Source: Bacteroidota bacterium
GTDB taxonomy: Bacteria; Bacteroidota; Bacteroidia; Bacteroidales; WCHB1-69
Length of the DNA stretch: 58,864 nt
Assembly (NCBI GenBank): GCA_023413895.1
Contig: JAEZOU010000076.1
Coordinates: forward strand, 1 to 58,864
Reading direction: 5' to 3'
Shown: piece after piece, positions 56,523 through 58,864 of the stretch
Layout of the letters: every line of letters starts with the position of its first letter
How positions within the stretch are numbered: the stretch's first letter is position 1
Made by a program: the position numbers and the translations under genes
Notes under the pieces: generated by a model
What the model saw: the letters and a program-made list of their open reading frames with translations, nothing else
The model's database searches: none
Told to the model about the DNA's origin: nothing

Positions 56523-56576
56523 ACGGCGAATATCTCCTTAATATAAATTATTAAAAAGGATATTCGCCGTTTTTTT
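56523..56576 (+). terminator. terminator at the end of the htrA-yigZ group
   Basis: ACGGCGAATATC (56523-56534) pairs with GATATTCGCCGT (56559-56570); the stem can extend with CTT/AAG after a 2-nt bulge. Six T residues follow, overlapping the TAA of the next minus-strand gene. It lies 280 bases past the yigZ stop. Confidence 0.75.
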
Positions 56577-57276
56577 ACATCTTCCTGAATGAAGTTTTTA
56601 AGTCAAAGCCATGACTGACAATTTTAGTCTTGTTGTCGGGCTCGGAAATCGGTTCTTGTTTCATACTCCAAAGATAATTCTCAATATCTGTGTAGATATC
56701 TCGTTTGTCCAAATCATCTTTGATGTATTTTAACCAGTTGGTAGGTTGTTCATTAAATATAAGGTTCTTGATGATTTTGAGATGATCTGTATATTTTTGT
56801 GTACGGTTAAATCCGGGATAGCACAGAAAAACAGGTGTTTCCAATTGTTTGAAAATATCTTCATCTTTCCAAGATGATTCTTTGATGCCATTGATAAAAG
56901 AAAAGTATTTTGACTTCGGCAAACGTATTTTTTGTCCTGTATTTTTTAGAAAGTCATTAATGTCTTCCACTTTTTTAAGTGTCAATTCGTATGGAATGAC
57001 AATTTGCTGTTTGGTAGTAATGTCTTCATAATTGTCTGTGAGAATAGGAATTATGTAGCAATAAGGATAGATGCCGACGATATTGTAAATAATGACATAA
57101 TTTTCGAACCGGTCGTCAAAAGGGCATTTGTCGTAGAAGTATTGACATCGGTTGTCCTTGTTGCCGACAACTTCTTCTTCTGGAAATCTTAAAAAGATTA
57201 TATCGTCTGAAGTATCATAACCAAATCCGGAATAGTCGTAAAAATCTTTTTTGTTATGTCTGCTTATTATTTTCAT
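56575..57276 (-). CDS. accessory hypothetical protein (233 aa)
   Basis: No family recognised. Charged and aromatic with many Asp, Tyr and Lys; no signal peptide or membrane helix. A VIIYNIVGIYPYCYIIPIL stretch (about 56-74) is the most hydrophobic part. The tail TKIVSHGFDLKTSFRK is, from memory, a theme in hypothetical proteins of Bacteroidota phages and conjugative elements. It lies 19 bases after a SLOG gene, and the two probably form an operon. I see no -7 box upstream of the pair. Confidence 0.7.
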   Translation of the reverse strand: MKIISRHNKKDFYDYSGFGYDTSDDIIFLRFPEEEVVGNKDNRCQYFYDKCPFDDRFENYVIIYNIVGIYPYCYIIPILTDNYEDITTKQQIVIPYELTLKKVEDINDFLKNTGQKIRLPKSKYFSFINGIKESSWKDEDIFKQLETPVFLCYPGFNRTQKYTDHLKIIKNLIFNEQPTNWLKYIKDDLDKRDIYTDIENYLWSMKQEPISEPDNKTKIVSHGFDLKTSFRKM

Positions 57277-57295
57277 AATGTTATTATCAGATTAT

Positions 57296-57718
57296 TTAGT
57301 AATCAAAAATCCAGACAGGAATATCTTTTTTCTTAGCTATTTCAATCATGTGCTTTGTTCCGCTTGACTTACCGTTCCAAAATGCAATCAGATGAGTGGC
57401 ACTGCTTAACATGTCTTCATTTCTTAGAAAACCTGCAATCAGTGGATATTTTTTCCAATTGGCAGGAAATAGTATTTTAGTCAACTTATGTTCATCTGCA
57501 TAACGAATGGCAAGAGTGTCAGTTCCTTTTGCCATACCCGATATTATCGTTATTTGATGCTTTTTAAAATCAGGGAATTTTTCAAATAATTCATCTAATT
57601 TTGCTGACAAAAACTCGTAATTTTCAAAGTCACGACCTCCAGCCACAATTATCTTATATGCTTTCAAATAGTCATCGCGATATTTCTCGCTTAAAACAGA
57701 ATGTATTTTTTCATTCAT
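57296..57718 (-). CDS. SLOG-superfamily protein (DUF2493/YspA-like, 140 aa)
   Basis: Rossmannoid nucleotide-binding protein. The IIVAGGRDFENYEFL loop and ISGMAKGTDTLAIRYAD (GSARGAD-like) are the SLOG signature, followed by FPANWKKYPLIAGFLRNEDM and HLIAFWNGKSSGTKHMIEIA, all typical of DUF2493. SLOG proteins are predicted to sense or cut nucleotide signals and often occur in phages and defence loci; DprA elsewhere in the window has the same fold. Substrate unknown. It is the first gene of a two-gene unit. Confidence 0.86.
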   Translation of the reverse strand: MNEKIHSVLSEKYRDDYLKAYKIIVAGGRDFENYEFLSAKLDELFEKFPDFKKHQITIISGMAKGTDTLAIRYADEHKLTKILFPANWKKYPLIAGFLRNEDMLSSATHLIAFWNGKSSGTKHMIEIAKKKDIPVWIFDY

Positions 57719-57752
57719 TTTTAATGATTCGTTTTATAGAGAACTGTATTAA

Positions 57753-57787
57753 CTAAAATATGAATTCATCATATTCTTTAATTGCTT
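57753..57787 (-). pseudogene. possible 3' end of a decayed gene left of the TIR element
   Basis: On the minus strand, the bases next to the left inverted repeat read KAIKEYDEFIF then stop. This could be the tail of the gene whose remnants lie on the other side of the element (58459-58606). Only 11 codons, so chance is possible. The remainder of 57719-57787 shows nothing else. Confidence 0.25.
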
Positions 57788-57813
57788 TCGGAATTATCCC
57801 TTTTAGTCTTGTA
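57788..57813 (+). repeat. left terminal inverted repeat
   Basis: 26 bases, 26/26 complementary to 58433-58458. The flanking 8 bases differ from those on the other side. Confidence 0.9.
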
Positions 57814-57856
57814 AATTACAAATAAGTGGTTTTCGCTTGGATTGCTTTTTTTTATT

Positions 57857-58353
57857 TTATTGGTTTGGAATGAACTTCATTTCCTTTTTATCCAAGAAAC
57901 CATCTACTTCATCAACTATAACGTATGCGTGAATGACACCGTTTTTGGTTTTTGTGAAATCATTTGCCACATCAAACCAAGTTTCGGAGAATAAATTGCC
58001 GTTGGTATCAATGAAATTGTATTTTCCATCTTGATTTATAACCTTTGTAACCCCAAAACATTCCTTGCCTGCATTCCTATATTCTGGTTCTTTTTCAATA
58101 GGATTCATATCGTTATCAAGGCACATCCTTAAATCAAGGTGGGTATGTTCAAATATCGTTCCCGTAAGTGCTGAAAATTCGCTCTTGCAGTTGTTGCAAT
58201 ATAGGTAACGATGATTGTACTTTTGGTGAAAGATTTTGTGATGCACACATCCGCACTTTGGGCATACATACCCATTCTTGTACTTGGTTTCAACGATGAA
58301 ATCAATGGCATCGTTCTCGGTTGGAAATCTCTTAAAAAATCAATATGGTTCAT
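57857..58353 (-). pseudogene. chimeric frame: IS1595-type transposase zinc ribbon fused to a WG-repeat-like segment
   Basis: From ATG 58353 it reads MNHIDFLRDF, then a 1-base loss in a C run (58323-58324) shifts the frame. In the next frame PTENDAIDFIVETKY, YVCPKCGCVHHK and YLYCNNCKSEFSALTGTIFE follow, the CxxC...CxxC zinc ribbon of IS1595-family transposases, to about HLDLRM. The catalytic domain should follow; instead an in-frame segment has INQDGKYNFIDTNGNLF-ETWFDVANDF, a WG-repeat theme, and ends at 57857. The shorter frame from GTG 58246 (129 residues) is intact and could be expressed. Domain names are by pattern memory. Confidence 0.7.
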
Positions 58354-58375
58354 ACTCTTTGAGTTTGAATACGTT

Positions 58376-58384
58376 GCAAAGGTA
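58376..58384 (-). promoter_or_regulatory. -7 box of the chimeric element
   Basis: TACCTTTGC on the minus strand, 22 bases before the ATG at 58353 and inside the right TIR, so the element carries its own promoter. Confidence 0.6.
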
Positions 58385-58432
58385 CGAACTATTTAGGTAC
58401 GACTATGATTTTTGCTATTAGCAGAAATCCGC

Positions 58433-58458
58433 TACAAGACTAAAAGGGATAATTCCGA
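58433..58458 (-). repeat. right terminal inverted repeat
   Basis: 26 bases, exact inverted copy of 57788-57813. Confidence 0.9.
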
Positions 58459-58606
58459 TATTTTTTGGCGGCTCAAAACGAGGTTTGATCAATCGCATTG
58501 GATCTCCCTCTACGATGCTCGCGAACTTTTTTGCTTCATAAGAAAATATCTATCATAAGTTGAATCCAACAAACTACCATTTTATGTTCTTTCTAAGTTT
58601 ATCCAT
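58459..58606 (-). pseudogene. decayed small gene beside the element
   Basis: Starting at ATG 58606 on the minus strand one can read MDKLRKNIKW, then after a shift LLDSTYDRYFL, then after a second shift SYEAKKFASIVEGDPMRLIK and PRFEPPKN up to the right inverted repeat. The higher GC and protein-like wording suggest a former gene of about 60-70 codons with two frameshifts. No family recognised. The stretch 58607-58864 shows no gene; a weak hairpin (GGCAACC/GGTTACC) lies near 58778-58800. Confidence 0.35.
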
Positions 58607-58864
58607 TTCTAATTTTGCTTATTGGTTTCTGAACCAATTACACACAAAACCACATGGAATTATTACCATATTTGTTATATAAATATAATCAAAAGTTTTA
58701 ACATATTAAAATTCAGGAACTTAAAATTTGAAAAAAATCAAATTTTTATTGCACACCAAGAAACGGGCATAAAAAATGGCAACCGCATTTCGTGGTTACC
58801 AATAAATTGTTAAACCAAATAAGTATATTTGACCGTTGTATTACTTGTTGGACTTATAACTAAT

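Larger units (their letters stand above)
57788..58458 (-). mobile_element. 671-bp element with perfect 26-bp terminal inverted repeats
   Basis: Left end 57788-57813 and right end 58433-58458 are exact inverted copies over 26 bases (core GGAATTATCCCTTTTAGTCT, starting at 57790). Between them, on the minus strand, are a -7 box and one reading frame: the zinc-ribbon N-terminus of an IS1595/ISXO2-type transposase joined to a WG-repeat-like segment. The DDE catalytic domain is absent, so it cannot move by itself. No 8-bp target duplication is visible at either choice of ends. Identity of the two ends suggests recent activity or homogenisation. Confidence 0.8.

Noticed and set aside
57758..57823. 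A 21-codon plus-strand frame (MNSSYSLIAF...) crossing the left TIR
   Set aside because: Too short, no promoter, and its second half is just the TIR read in frame.
58315..58335. Programmed frameshifting in the chimeric transposase
   Set aside because: No slippery heptamer such as A AAA AAG; a lost C in a CC(C) run explains it more simply.
58622..58813. A 63-codon plus-strand frame near the right edge
   Set aside because: No promoter, low-complexity AT-rich wording and it opposes the decayed gene; no family.

Overview
The window looks like a chromosomal segment of an AT-rich Bacteroidota member, most likely order Bacteroidales. The evidence is the gldF/gldG pair, a PorW/SprE-type lipoprotein, a giant cargo protein with a type IX secretion (T9SS) C-terminal domain, a short primary sigma factor without region 1.1, many 'AQ|' signal peptides and SGC/SAC-type lipoproteins, and about 20 upstream regions carrying the Bacteroidota -7 box TAnnTTTG, nearly always followed by C. 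Genus and species cannot be fixed from the sequence alone.

Layout: 1-1060, two small lipoproteins and a bidirectional terminator. 1077-7822 (minus), gldF-gldG-nfo-mfd. 7922-9049 (plus), a WbpE/PorR-type sugar aminotransferase. 9178-19275 (minus), a 3365-residue secreted protein made of fibronectin III, adhesin-like and 11 InlB-B-type repeats, ending in a T9SS sorting domain. 19608-19710, a candidate small RNA. 19702-20811 (minus), dprA. 20933-22716 (plus), a lipoprotein and an MltF-like lytic transglycosylase. 22718-29318 (minus), rlmD, a glycosyltransferase, then serS-TPR-rsmA. 29417-32004 (plus), a U32 protein, a patatin and RseC. 31979-38010 (minus), fur-like, a PepSY-like protein, prmA, a PfkB kinase, purA, and two lipoproteins, one of only 53 codons. 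38075-39022 (plus), purC. 39125-46549 (minus), a PorW/SprE lipoprotein with an M24 peptidase, ribE, manA, a secreted protein and a four-helix-bundle protein. 46790-49243 (plus), mutS2, then tRNA-Thr(CGU). 49495-50102 (minus), rplU-rpmA. 50245-56244 (plus), htrA-rpoD-dehydrogenase-DUF4340-ribD-yigZ.

The last 2.6 kb (56245-58864) is accessory DNA. It has a hypothetical gene paired with a SLOG/DUF2493 gene, and a 671-bp element bounded by perfect 26-bp inverted repeats. Inside the element the zinc-ribbon N-terminus of an IS1595-type transposase is joined to a WG-repeat-like segment where the catalytic domain should be. Decayed coding sequence flanks the element.

A common theme is surface biology through T9SS: motor and transport parts (GldF, GldG, PorW), a sugar aminotransferase of the kind needed for the anionic LPS that anchors T9SS cargo, and one very large cargo. 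The rest is mainly housekeeping: DNA repair, translation, purine and riboflavin synthesis. The most novel-looking items are the chimeric TIR-bounded element, the hairpin RNA locus beside dprA, the metal-ligand-free Fur homologue and the 53-codon gene after purA.
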